Positions 1 through 5,984 of a stretch of DNA of 16,637 bases are shown in pieces; position 1 is the first letter of the stretch, and each line of letters begins with the position of its first letter. The position numbers and the translations under genes were made by a program. Under the pieces are notes generated by a model, which did not search any database, was not told the origin of the DNA, and saw only the letters and a list, made by a program, of their open reading frames with translations. The DNA is from Chloroflexota bacterium (GTDB lineage: Bacteria; Chloroflexota; Dehalococcoidia; JACPQK01). The stretch spans positions 1 to 16,637 of the forward strand of contig JACPQK010000052.1 in assembly GCA_016190535.1 (NCBI GenBank). The letters are read 5' to 3'.

Positions 1-8
1 ATTCCTAA

Positions 9-69
9 CCCACGGCTGAAGCCGTGGGCATGGTAATCTCGAAGCTAAGCCCCAGGCTTCAGCCTGGGG
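9..69. repeat. Pair of short perfect hairpins (GGCTGAAGCC / GGCTTCAGCC core)
   Basis: Two palindromes sit 21 bases apart: 9-28 has 9-bp arms (CCCACGGCT/AGCCGTGGG) around GA, and 50-69 has 9-bp arms (CCCCAGGCT/AGCCTGGGG) around TC. The GGCTGAAGCC core also occurs in the third hairpin cluster at 3351-3397. Such hairpins are typical of IS200/IS605 ends and of REP elements mobilised by related Y1 transposases. No transposase is visible, so these are solo remnants or non-autonomous copies. The family assignment is inference; the palindromes are directly seen. Confidence 0.7.
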
Positions 70-168
70 TATCAAGTACAACCCGCGAGGTGATTTTTGG
101 GCCCCATTTGTGCCCAACCTGGCATGTAGCAAGAATCCACGGATTACGGCAGGGCCAGTCGGTAGTGC

Positions 169-291
169 GTCATTCTGAGAGAGGCCCGACCCGTCGGGAC
201 GACCGCAAGAATCCGTCCCCCGGTGGGGGCCTGGTGTGGGCTACGGATTCTTCGCTTCGCTCAGAATGACATATTGTGCGCTCAGAATGAC
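169..291. repeat. Nested inverted repeat, MITE-like
   Basis: The outer arms GTCATTCTGAG (169-179) and CTCAGAATGAC (260-270) are exact reverse complements. Inside them AAGAATCCGT (207-216) and ACGGATTCTT (243-252) form a second exact inverted pair. A small hairpin CCCGAC-CC-GTCGGG lies at 185-198. The right outer arm is repeated at 281-291, seven bases before the methyltransferase stop codon. The layout is that of a small non-autonomous palindromic element plus a partial second copy. It could also fold at the 3' end of the methyltransferase transcript, but no T-run marks a terminator. Confidence 0.65.
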
Positions 292-297
292 GGGGGG

Positions 298-2004
298 TTA
301 TTTAAGCAGTTCCCCTTGCTTCTCGGTGCGCTCCACGGGGGCTTTGGCGAAGGGAGCCTGCCGCCAGGTGCTGGGTATGTCCGGGCGCTTGCCGGAGAGC
401 ATCTCCTCCACCGTCAGTATCTGGACCCGGGGGTAGTCCCGCTGCCAGAAGTCGCTGTAGTAGAGGCCAGCGGAGGCTGCCTCGGTCACCATGGGCTGCG
501 TGGGCGGCTCCAGAGTGAGCAGGATGCCGATAGGCTCCTTCTCCCGCTCCAGCACGCCCACCAGGTCCCGCACCATGGCCACGTTGACATGCTCGCCGCC
601 CTTGACGGAGACGATGGCCCGGCGATATTCAGGCGATGGCCCGCTTGTAGGGGCAAGTCGCCGACTTGCCCCTACAGGCCCGGCGAAGAAGGGGATGACG
701 CCGTCAATGCCCCTGTCGGCGCCCTTCCTCTTGCCGGCCACGGGCTGGGCGTCCAGCCGGGTGAGCGCCCACCACTGGAACTGCCACTTGTCCCGCTTGG
801 CCAGGTCCCGGGCACCCGCCAGGTCCCCCGGCTCGCCGACGACCTGGACTCGGATGTCAGGGAAGGCGTCCCTCATGCGCCGCTCGACGAGGTTGATGGC
901 CAGGTAGGTGATGTCAATGCCGAGCCAGCGGCGGCCCAGCTTGTGGGCGGCGTGGACGGCGGTGCCGCACCCGCAGAAGGGGTCCAGCACGATGTCCCCC
1001 TCGTTAGAGGAGGCCTGGATGATGCGCTCCAGCAGGGCCAGCGGCTTCTGGGTGGGGTAGCCCAGGCGCTCTTTGGCTTGAGCCGAGATGGGGCGTATGT
1101 CAGTCCAAACATCTTGAAGTGCTACCCCACCCAGTTCATCTGCGTAATGCTTCAGTCGAGGTGTTCCCCCTTCCTTGTCAGGCCAGTAGATCATGCCCAA
1201 AGCGTCTAGGGCATCTAGCTTTCCCTGTACAGTGGAACCATGGATGTCGAGATTGTCTATTATTGCACCTGGTAGGGCCCAGTGCCTTCCAACGGCGGTG
1301 GGATCAATGCCCTTCCACGGCTTGCCGCTCTCTCCATGCCTTTCTCCCGCTCCAGTCAAGGTTATCGCCTCGAAGCGGCGACCGCTCTGCGGATCGACTC
1401 CCCTGAAGTGCTTGGCCACGTATTCGGTGTCCTGTTCGGCTCTTGGATTGGTCCAAGTGTAACCATCGCTCTTGCAGTAGAACAGAACAGTGTCATGTAA
1501 TGGCCCATATCTCTTGGCAGATCCGTGGGAGTAGCTACGTTTCCAAACGATTTCGTTTCTGAACCTCGTGGGGCCGAAGACGCTGTCCATGAGCACCCGC
1601 AGGTAGGGCCCCGCCGTGGGGTCGCAGTGCAGGTAGAGGGAGCCGGTGTCCTTGAGCACGCGGTGCAGCTCCACCAGGCGCACGGCCATCATGCACAGGT
1701 AGGCGGTCACGTCGTTCCGGCCCAGGCCGTCCACCAGGGCCTGTAACATGCGGGCCACCTTCTGGTGGGGCCCGGTGACCACCTCGTCGTAGGCGTGCAT
1801 GGTCGCGTCGCCCCACTTCCAGGTGTCCTCGAAGGCCTCGATCTGGGCCTCGCTGGCAGCGCCCGTGGACTCGCGGAACAGCACGTTGTAGGAGCGGTTG
1901 GAGTTGAAGGGCGGATCCAGGTAGATGAGGTCAATGGAGCCCTCGGGGATATGCCGGCGCAGGATGTCCAGGTTATCGCCATAATATAGTGCGTTAGTAA
2001 GCAT
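298..2004 (-). CDS. Beta-class DNA methyltransferase with nuclease-like C-terminal domain
   Basis: The protein (568 aa) should transfer a methyl group from SAM to an exocyclic amino group in DNA, most likely N6 of adenine. Catalytic motif IV, DPPF, is at residues 30-33, and the SAM-binding motif DPFCGCGT is at 341-348, preceded by GYPTQKP at 315-321. The order IV before I is that of beta-class enzymes such as type III Mod subunits. Residues 150-310 are probably the target-recognition region. The tail (about 410-540) contains GIDG (432-435) and VSVKGG (465-470), resembling a Mrr-type PD-(D/E)xK fold without the usual E/Q before the Lys. Residues 443-453 are encoded by an inserted palindrome. 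No restriction gene is adjacent, so it looks solitary. The ATG follows repeat DNA supplying a weak GGTGA Shine-Dalgarno. It may be read through from proB, 167 bp upstream. Confidence 0.9.
   Translation of the reverse strand: MLTNALYYGDNLDILRRHIPEGSIDLIYLDPPFNSNRSYNVLFRESTGAASEAQIEAFEDTWKWGDATMHAYDEVVTGPHQKVARMLQALVDGLGRNDVTAYLCMMAVRLVELHRVLKDTGSLYLHCDPTAGPYLRVLMDSVFGPTRFRNEIVWKRSYSHGSAKRYGPLHDTVLFYCKSDGYTWTNPRAEQDTEYVAKHFRGVDPQSGRRFEAITLTGAGERHGESGKPWKGIDPTAVGRHWALPGAIIDNLDIHGSTVQGKLDALDALGMIYWPDKEGGTPRLKHYADELGGVALQDVWTDIRPISAQAKERLGYPTQKPLALLERIIQASSNEGDIVLDPFCGCGTAVHAAHKLGRRWLGIDITYLAINLVERRMRDAFPDIRVQVVGEPGDLAGARDLAKRDKWQFQWWALTRLDAQPVAGKRKGADRGIDGVIPFFAGPVGASRRLAPTSGPSPEYRRAIVSVKGGEHVNVAMVRDLVGVLEREKEPIGILLTLEPPTQPMVTEAASAGLYYSDFWQRDYPRVQILTVEEMLSGKRPDIPSTWRQAPFAKAPVERTEKQGELLK
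646..676. repeat. Perfect palindrome inside the methyltransferase gene
   Basis: Fifteen-base arms TGTAGGGGCAAGTCG and CGACTTGCCCCTACA flank a single C. It lies in the methyltransferase reading frame and encodes PVGASRRLAPT (residues 443-453) between the two nuclease-like motifs, where a variable loop would be expected. A related palindrome with the same GTAGGGGCAA arms is found in non-coding DNA at 8717-8744, so this is a dispersed element rather than ordinary coding sequence. Confidence 0.85.
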
Positions 2005-2011
2005 GTTTCTT

Positions 2012-2159
2012 CACCCTCACCCTATCCCTCTCCCGTCAAGGGAGAGGGGGGATGCTCTCTCCCCTGGCGGGAGTGAGGTTGAGTGAGGGGGAAACCACGT
2101 CGCTGACAACGGATCATGCACCTCACCCTCACCATGGCCCTCTCCCTCTGGGAGAGGGC
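2012..2159. repeat. Cluster of CCCTCTCCC/GGGAGAGGG hairpin repeats
   Basis: Three hairpins fill the space between proB and the methyltransferase gene. 2026-2048 has 9-bp arms CCCTCTCCC/GGGAGAGGG with a 5-base loop. 2059-2073 is shorter (CTCCC/GGGAG). 2137-2159 has 10-bp arms GCCCTCTCCC/GGGAGAGGGC with a 3-base loop. CACCCTCAC or TGAGGGTGA words accompany them. The same unit recurs at 3512-3545 and 4260-4297. The left end of the cluster abuts the methyltransferase start codon and becomes its leader on the minus strand. None has a following T-run on the minus strand that would make it a clear terminator for proB. Confidence 0.75.
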
Positions 2160-2171
2160 GAAAAGGGGGCG

Positions 2172-3314
2172 TCATACCAGCACCAGGTTGTCCCGGTGCA
2201 CCACCTCGTCCCCATAGGCATAGCCCAGAAGCTCGGGGATGCGCTCTGAGCGCTGCCCCTGGATGCGGGCGATGTCCGCTGAGGAGTAGTTGGCCAGGCC
2301 GCAGGCGATGGTCTTCCTCTTGCTATCGCAGACATGGACCACGTCCCCCCTCTGAAAGTCCCCCTCCACGGCCCGGATGCCTACGGGGAGCAGGCTCTTG
2401 CCCTGACTCTTCAGGGCAACGATAGCCCCGCTGTCCACCAGCAGCCTTCCCTTGGGAGGGGGGCCGCTCACCAGCCAGCGCTGTCGGCTCTCCAGCCTGG
2501 AGAGGGCAGGTGGGAAATAGGTGCCAATAGGCTCGTTGGCCAGGATGCGGAGGAGGACCTGGGGCTCGCGGCCATCGGCAATGACCACGGCGCTCCCCGA
2601 GGCGGTGGCCAGCCTGGCGGCCTGGACCTTGGTAGCCATACCACCCGTCCCCCATCCGCTGCCTGAGCTTCCTGCTAGCTTCTCGATCTCGTCATCAACG
2701 GTGTCCACCCGGGGGATGAGGGTGGCCTGGGGGCTGCGGCGGGGGTCGGCGGTGAGCAGGCCGGGTATGTCGCTGAGAATGACCAGCAGGTCGGCGTCCA
2801 CCAGGTTGGCTACCATGGCCGAGAGAGCGTCGTTGTCGCCGAAGGTAGTGCCCTCCAGCTCCTCCACGGCGACCACGTCATTCTCGTTGATAATGGGGAC
2901 AACTTTAAGGTCCAGCAGGGCGAGGAGGGTGTTGCGGGCGTTGAGGTAACCCAGGCGGTCGGCCAGGTCCCGGCGGGTGAGCAGGGACTGGGCGATGGTG
3001 ATGCGATGCCAGGCGAAGAGCTGGTGGTAGGCATCCATGAGGCGGCCCTGACCTATAGCGGCCAGCACCTGCTTGAAGGGGACGTCCTTCCTGTCCTGGG
3101 GCAGGCCCAGCTCCTGGCGTCCTGCGGCCACCGCCCCGGAGGAGACCAGGAGCACCTCTCGCCCCTGCCCGTGGAGCTGGCCCACCTGCCCCACCAGGGA
3201 GGCCATCACCTCCAGGTTAAGGCGCTCGGTGCCGGCGGTGAGCAGATTAGTGCCCAGCTTGACCACCAGGCGGCGGCAGTCCTCCCCGCAGACCCGTTGC
3301 CGTGCTTCCATCAT
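2172..3314 (-). CDS. proB: Glutamate 5-kinase with PUA domain
   Basis: The enzyme phosphorylates L-glutamate to glutamyl-5-phosphate, the first step of proline synthesis, in the cytoplasm. The 380-aa product has the full family length. An amino-acid-kinase domain runs from about 14 to 265, with KLGTNLL (19-25), LVSSGAVAAG (56-65), INENDVV (142-148), FGDNDALSA (158-166) and the loop GTGGMATK (222-229). A PUA domain follows at about 287-370. ATG codons at 3314 and 3311 are both possible; GGGGAA lies about 8 bases before the first. No proA is in the window, so the next pathway step must be encoded elsewhere. A candidate promoter lies at 3439-3468, giving a leader of about 120 bases that contains a hairpin cluster. 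Confidence 0.96.
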   Translation of the reverse strand: MMEARQRVCGEDCRRLVVKLGTNLLTAGTERLNLEVMASLVGQVGQLHGQGREVLLVSSGAVAAGRQELGLPQDRKDVPFKQVLAAIGQGRLMDAYHQLFAWHRITIAQSLLTRRDLADRLGYLNARNTLLALLDLKVVPIINENDVVAVEELEGTTFGDNDALSAMVANLVDADLLVILSDIPGLLTADPRRSPQATLIPRVDTVDDEIEKLAGSSGSGWGTGGMATKVQAARLATASGSAVVIADGREPQVLLRILANEPIGTYFPPALSRLESRQRWLVSGPPPKGRLLVDSGAIVALKSQGKSLLPVGIRAVEGDFQRGDVVHVCDSKRKTIACGLANYSSADIARIQGQRSERIPELLGYAYGDEVVHRDNLVLV

Positions 3315-3350
3315 GACCTATTCCCCGAGAACCCTGAAAAAGATGGACAC

Positions 3351-3397
3351 CGCCCTAAAGGGCGGGGCTTCAAGCCCCCGGCTTCAGCCGGGGTGCG
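3351..3397 (-). repeat. Hairpin cluster resembling an IS200/IS605 right end
   Basis: Three hairpins are packed together: CGCCCT-AA-AGGGCG (3351-3364), GGGGCTT-C-AAGCCCC near 3364-3378, and CCCCGGCT-TC-AGCCGGGG near 3377-3394. Read on the minus strand the order is GGCTGAAGCC, then CTTGAAG, then CCCTTTAGGG, which resembles the structured ends of tnpB-bearing IS200/IS605 elements. No tnpA or tnpB is nearby, so this would be a solo end or a non-autonomous derivative. It falls in the untranslated leader of proB. The palindromes are certain; the family name is inference. Confidence 0.6.
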
Positions 3398-3438
3398 GAA
3401 GGGCCTTTTTCAGAGACCTGTTCCCCCAATTTGAGGCA

Positions 3439-3468
3439 ATTATAGCAACAAGCTACTGCGGGCAACAA
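3439..3468 (-). promoter_or_regulatory. Candidate sigma-70-type promoter for proB
   Basis: On the minus strand a perfect -10 hexamer TATAAT occupies 3444-3439. A possible -35, TTGTTG, lies at 3468-3463 with an 18-base spacer; TTGCCC with a 15-base spacer is an alternative. Transcription would begin near 3432 and give a leader of about 118 bases before proB. The bases after the -10 (TATAATTG, then CAAA and TTGGGGG) resemble those at the promoter at 8684-8711. Confidence 0.5.
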
Positions 3469-3511
3469 GGCAGAACGGCCCTACCTAAATCCGTGGATTC
3501 TTATGTAAATC

Positions 3512-3592
3512 CCTCTCCCTCGACGGGAGAGGCAAGGTGAGGGTGAATTCCCCCTCCCTCTATCTATCTCCCTCCCTCCAGGAGAGGGAGGA
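3512..3592. repeat. CCTCTCCC hairpin repeats, second cluster
   Basis: The first hairpin (3512-3532) has 8-bp arms CCTCTCCC/GGGAGAGG with loop TCGAC and is followed by AAGGTGAGGGTGA. The second (about 3570-3592) is a less perfect CTCCCTC/GAGGGAG pair. The loop and the TGAGGGTGA tail of the first match the copy at 4260-4297, which marks them as the same repeat unit. Confidence 0.7.
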
Positions 3593-3828
3593 CTCAGATA
3601 CCGAGCAGGTGGCCCTCTTAAACCTGTACCCACGGATTATGGGCCCTGATCCCCCAGTGGCAATGTCCGGGTGGCGTGGTGCCGCTATGTAGGCCAGCAG
3701 CCCAGGTCCCTCAGCAGGCAGCCGACCACCAGAGCACCCTTTATGTCTGCCTCGTAATGGCTCGGAGGCCTGGGCCAGGCCTATGGCACAACCTTGAGTT
3801 AAACCTGCTCACCCCGACGCTTTCACCG

Positions 3829-4176
3829 TCAAGACCTTATCATAGTCAGAATCATCTTGAATCTTCTAGCTGCGTTCAGGGCATGGGGTTCGTTGGCGGG
3901 CATTATAACCATCTCACCTTCCTTCAAGTGAAGGGCCTTGCCGGAGATAACGATTTCAGCCTCACCCTCGAGAATATGAGCTAGCGCATCAAAGGGTGCC
4001 GTATGCTCACTCAATCCCTGTCCCTCATCGAAGGCGAACAGGGTTACCGTTCCCGTCTTGCCGTCAACTATTGTCCGGCTGACCACAGAGCCCCCCTGAT
4101 AGTCTACCAGTTCCGTCAACCTCAGCACCTGCGCCACAAGCCTTCCGGCACCCGCTCGCCCTTTGCTACTCGCCAC
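3829..4176 (-). CDS. Small single-domain cupin protein
   Basis: This 115-aa protein is one double-stranded beta-helix (cupin) domain. The first cupin motif spans about 54-71, with His58 and His67 in an EHTAP...AHILEG context; the second is around 93-99 (PANEPHA, His98). These residues normally bind a metal ion, but substrate and reaction cannot be read from the sequence. Similar stand-alone cupins occur widely in archaea and Chloroflexota. Translation starts at a GTG (4176-4174) preceded by GAAGGGGGT about 6 bases upstream. It stands alone between repeat-rich intergenic regions, with no clear promoter seen. Confidence 0.85.
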   Translation of the reverse strand: MASSKGRAGAGRLVAQVLRLTELVDYQGGSVVSRTIVDGKTGTVTLFAFDEGQGLSEHTAPFDALAHILEGEAEIVISGKALHLKEGEMVIMPANEPHALNAARRFKMILTMIRS

Positions 4177-4367
4177 GCGCTTACCCCCTTCCCTTCAACT
4201 AGTGTCGCCTGACCTGTCTACTAGTACTTCGTAGCGCAAATAACTATACACTTCCAATCCCTTCTCCCTCGACGGGAGAAGGCTAGGATGAGGGTGATGT
4301 TAAGACTACCCCTCACATTAGTCTTCTCCCACAAGGGGCGCGGAGAAAGGTGCAGTCACTTCTGCAA
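4177..4367. other. Intergenic region upstream of the cupin gene
   Basis: This 191-bp gap separates the UroD-family gene stop from the cupin start. It holds the hairpin repeat at 4260-4282 and no convincing promoter or reading frame. The stop codon of the UroD-family gene is at 4368-4370. Confidence 0.6.
4260..4297. repeat. CCTTCTCCC hairpin repeat, third site
   Basis: Perfect 9-bp arms CCTTCTCCC (4260-4268) and GGGAGAAGG (4274-4282) flank the loop TCGAC, followed by GATGAGGGTGA. The second arm position carries a compensating change relative to the 3512 copy (CT to TT paired with AG to AA), so pairing is preserved although sequence has changed. Confidence 0.7.
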
Positions 4368-5384
4368 CTAGGTACTAGCGGAATCCCGGAAGGCGTGGCG
4401 CACTGCCCACAGGTGGGCCTCCGGGACCTCCGCGGGGAAGGTGCAGCCGGGACCCAGCATAAAGCCGCAGCCCCCCACCTGTTCCAGGGCATCCTGTGCC
4501 TCCGCAACGATGTCCCCCACTGACCCCCGGAGCAGGGTGGTGCGCTCGGCAATGCCGCCAATAACGGCCTTGCCGCTGAGGGCCTGTCCCTCCTTCAGGC
4601 TGGGGTTGGAGGGGTGGCGGGCATTCCAGTTGAAGGCGGCCACCGGGTAGTCGGCCAGGGCGCGGAGCATGTTATTCTCCCGGCACACGTGCAGGATGTT
4701 GAAGGGGGCCCGCGACACAGCCTGGAGGACACGGAGGTCGTAGGGGCGTCCGAACTCGGCGTACTGGGCATCGGTAAGCAGGTCGTAGCTGGCCCAGGCG
4801 GTGGTGGCAAAGAACAGGCCGCTGGCCCCTGCTTCCAGGCAACCCTGGACGAAGCGAGCGAAAGTGGCGGCGATGGCCTCCAGAGCGCCATGTAGCTCCT
4901 TTGGGTGCTCCCGCAGGTGGCGGAGGAGGTTTTCGTTGGAGCCAGCCAGGTAGGCGGCCACCGCCAGGGGGGTGAATACGGTCATGACGAAGGGCACTTC
5001 CCCCTGGAGGCCCTGTTTAATAAGGCGCAGGGCGGTGAGCATCTCAGCCAGCACACCGTCATGGGGAGATAGCACCCCGATGTGCACCCAATCGGCAGGA
5101 GACTTGACCGGGTAGTCCACCAGCCTAGGACCAGTCGTGGGCTGGCCGCTGTACTCTACCTGGCAGCCCCAGGCCTGGCCGTGGTAAAGTGCCCGCGGGT
5201 TTACCTTCATAAAGTCCCAGCGGAACTTCTGCTGGAAGGAGAGCGTGGCCTGGGCCAGGCCCGGGGCGGATGTCTCCTCCAAGTAGAAGTGGCGCCACGT
5301 GCTGACGGGAGGGCGGTCCACTTCCTGGCCGCGGAGGGCGGCCTGGACTCGCTCCCAGGGCGTCATGAGGGATGCAGGGGACAT
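4368..5384 (-). CDS. Uroporphyrinogen decarboxylase superfamily protein, MtaA-like methyltransferase type
   Basis: The 338-aa protein has the length of the UroD/MtaA/CmuA TIM-barrel family. The N-terminal HemE motif MRQAGR is absent (RPPVSTWRHF at 24-33), arguing against uroporphyrinogen decarboxylase itself. Instead there is H232-x-C234 and, 79 residues later, C314 in GPGCTFP. This matches the HxC...C zinc site of MtaA/MtbA-type methylcobamide:thiol methyltransferases, which activate a thiol to accept a methyl group from a corrinoid protein. The acceptor here is unknown. A start at 5384 is chosen because it is 8 bases after the upstream gene's stop; a longer frame to 5465 would overlap that gene, and ATG at 5366 is also possible. 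No good Shine-Dalgarno is seen, so translation may be coupled. It is last in a three-gene unit with the thioredoxin-like and FTR-like genes. Confidence 0.85.
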   Translation of the reverse strand: MSPASLMTPWERVQAALRGQEVDRPPVSTWRHFYLEETSAPGLAQATLSFQQKFRWDFMKVNPRALYHGQAWGCQVEYSGQPTTGPRLVDYPVKSPADWVHIGVLSPHDGVLAEMLTALRLIKQGLQGEVPFVMTVFTPLAVAAYLAGSNENLLRHLREHPKELHGALEAIAATFARFVQGCLEAGASGLFFATTAWASYDLLTDAQYAEFGRPYDLRVLQAVSRAPFNILHVCRENNMLRALADYPVAAFNWNARHPSNPSLKEGQALSGKAVIGGIAERTTLLRGSVGDIVAEAQDALEQVGGCGFMLGPGCTFPAEVPEAHLWAVRHAFRDSAST

Positions 5385-5392
5385 AGGTGCGC

Positions 5393-5971
5393 CTAGGCGC
5401 GAGGCATCCGGGCCAGGGCAAAGGACAGAAGCTCCCGTAGCTCCCGCACGGTCTCCTGTCTCCATTCGGCCTCGTGAGCGGCCCGCCGCCGCGATAGCTC
5501 AGCCCGGAGGGCCTCCTGGGGCAGGCTGGACAGCTCCTCTCGGACCTGGGTTGTCCACCGGGTAGCGGCGGCGGGCCGCTCTATCCAGTGCCCCAGGGGG
5601 GAGAAGCTACCATCGAAGAAGGCGAGGACAGGGATGGACATATACTTGCCCTGGTTCAGGTAGAGGTTCATTATGTCCAGGTTTGCATCCCTGGGGAAGA
5701 TGCGTAGCTCCAGGTTTGCTGCCTGGGCAACATGGGCTATCACTGGCAGGCCCCTCCAGACATCGGGGCACCAGTCCTCCCCCAGGGCGAGCACCCGCAC
5801 AGGTCCCCGTTTCTGGTTCAGCTCCCGGAAAAAACGGGCATCACCTGGGGCTACACTGAACCCTTTGTAGTGGGCCTCGAACTCTTGCTTACCCTGATTG
5901 ATCTGGGCCATGTACTGCTCGTAGGTGTAGCCCTGGGCGAACCGCTCGAGAGTAAGGGGATTACTGGCCAT
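5393..5971 (-). CDS. Thioredoxin-fold protein with a single active-site cysteine
   Basis: The 192-aa protein has a thioredoxin fold at about 40-140, with W67-C68-P69-D70-V71 where thioredoxins have WCxxC, and a cis-proline loop SIPV (112-115). Cys68 is the only cysteine in the protein, so a normal dithiol/disulfide cycle is impossible within one chain. A charged helix-rich tail (145-192) follows. There is no signal peptide, so it should be cytoplasmic. A strong Shine-Dalgarno AGGAGGT lies five bases before the ATG and overlaps the stop codon of the FTR-like gene, which implies coupled translation. The fold resembles the Thioredoxin_9 group. It may work as a monothiol carrier, a bacilliredoxin-like protein, or a non-redox adaptor; I infer partnership with the FTR-like protein from the gene order only. 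Confidence 0.88.
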   Translation of the reverse strand: MASNPLTLERFAQGYTYEQYMAQINQGKQEFEAHYKGFSVAPGDARFFRELNQKRGPVRVLALGEDWCPDVWRGLPVIAHVAQAANLELRIFPRDANLDIMNLYLNQGKYMSIPVLAFFDGSFSPLGHWIERPAAATRWTTQVREELSSLPQEALRAELSRRRAAHEAEWRQETVRELRELLSFALARMPRA

Positions 5972-5976
5972 GTTCT

Positions 5977-5984
5977 ACCTCCTA
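5977..5984 (-). promoter_or_regulatory. Strong ribosome-binding site overlapping the upstream stop codon
   Basis: On the minus strand the TAG stop of the FTR-like gene runs straight into AGGAGGT, then five bases, then the ATG of the thioredoxin-like gene. This is the best Shine-Dalgarno in the window and fixes that start. Confidence 0.8.

Larger units (their letters stand above)
1..297. other. Non-coding, repeat-rich segment downstream of the methyltransferase gene
   Basis: No reading frame here looks like a real protein. The stretch holds two short perfect hairpins at its left end, a copy of a 15-base word at 131-145 that recurs inverted at 3488-3502, and a nested inverted repeat at 169-270 with a third half-copy at 281-291. 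The methyltransferase stop codon lies directly at its right edge. It looks like an accumulation of small mobile or REP-like elements. Confidence 0.7.
3315..3828. other. Intergenic region between cupin and proB, built largely of repeats
   Basis: About 510 bp carries no convincing gene. It contains the proB leader with IS200/605-end-like hairpins (3351-3397), the proB promoter (about 3439-3468), an inverted copy (3488-3502) of the 15-base word found at 131-145, two purine/pyrimidine hairpins (3512-3532 and about 3570-3592), and a related CCCACGGATTA word near 3629. The part from 3640 to 3828 shows nothing recognisable. A short open minus-strand stretch ending near 3689 has no start codon and was not called. 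Confidence 0.65.

Noticed and set aside
223..1209. Plus-strand frame of 328 aa opposite the methyltransferase
   Set aside because: It runs antisense to the conserved methyltransferase domains and has composition-driven Gly/Leu/Pro-rich sequence without recognisable motifs.
2137..2171. Rho-independent terminator of proB
   Set aside because: The hairpin is strong, but on the minus strand the short T-run comes before it rather than after it.
3676..3790. Possible gene remnant in the gap between cupin and proB, minus strand ending near 3689
   Set aside because: About 30 open codons with a plausible stretch (IKGALVVGCLLRDLGC) but no start codon, no ribosome-binding site and no family I can name.
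4368..5384. Annotation as HemE, uroporphyrinogen decarboxylase of heme synthesis
   Set aside because: The N-terminal MRQAGR-type motif is missing and an HxC...C zinc-type site is present, which fits MtaA-like methyltransferases better.
5385..5465. Longer N-terminus for the UroD-family protein starting at 5465
   Set aside because: It would overlap the thioredoxin-like gene by 73 bases and adds residues with no family counterpart.
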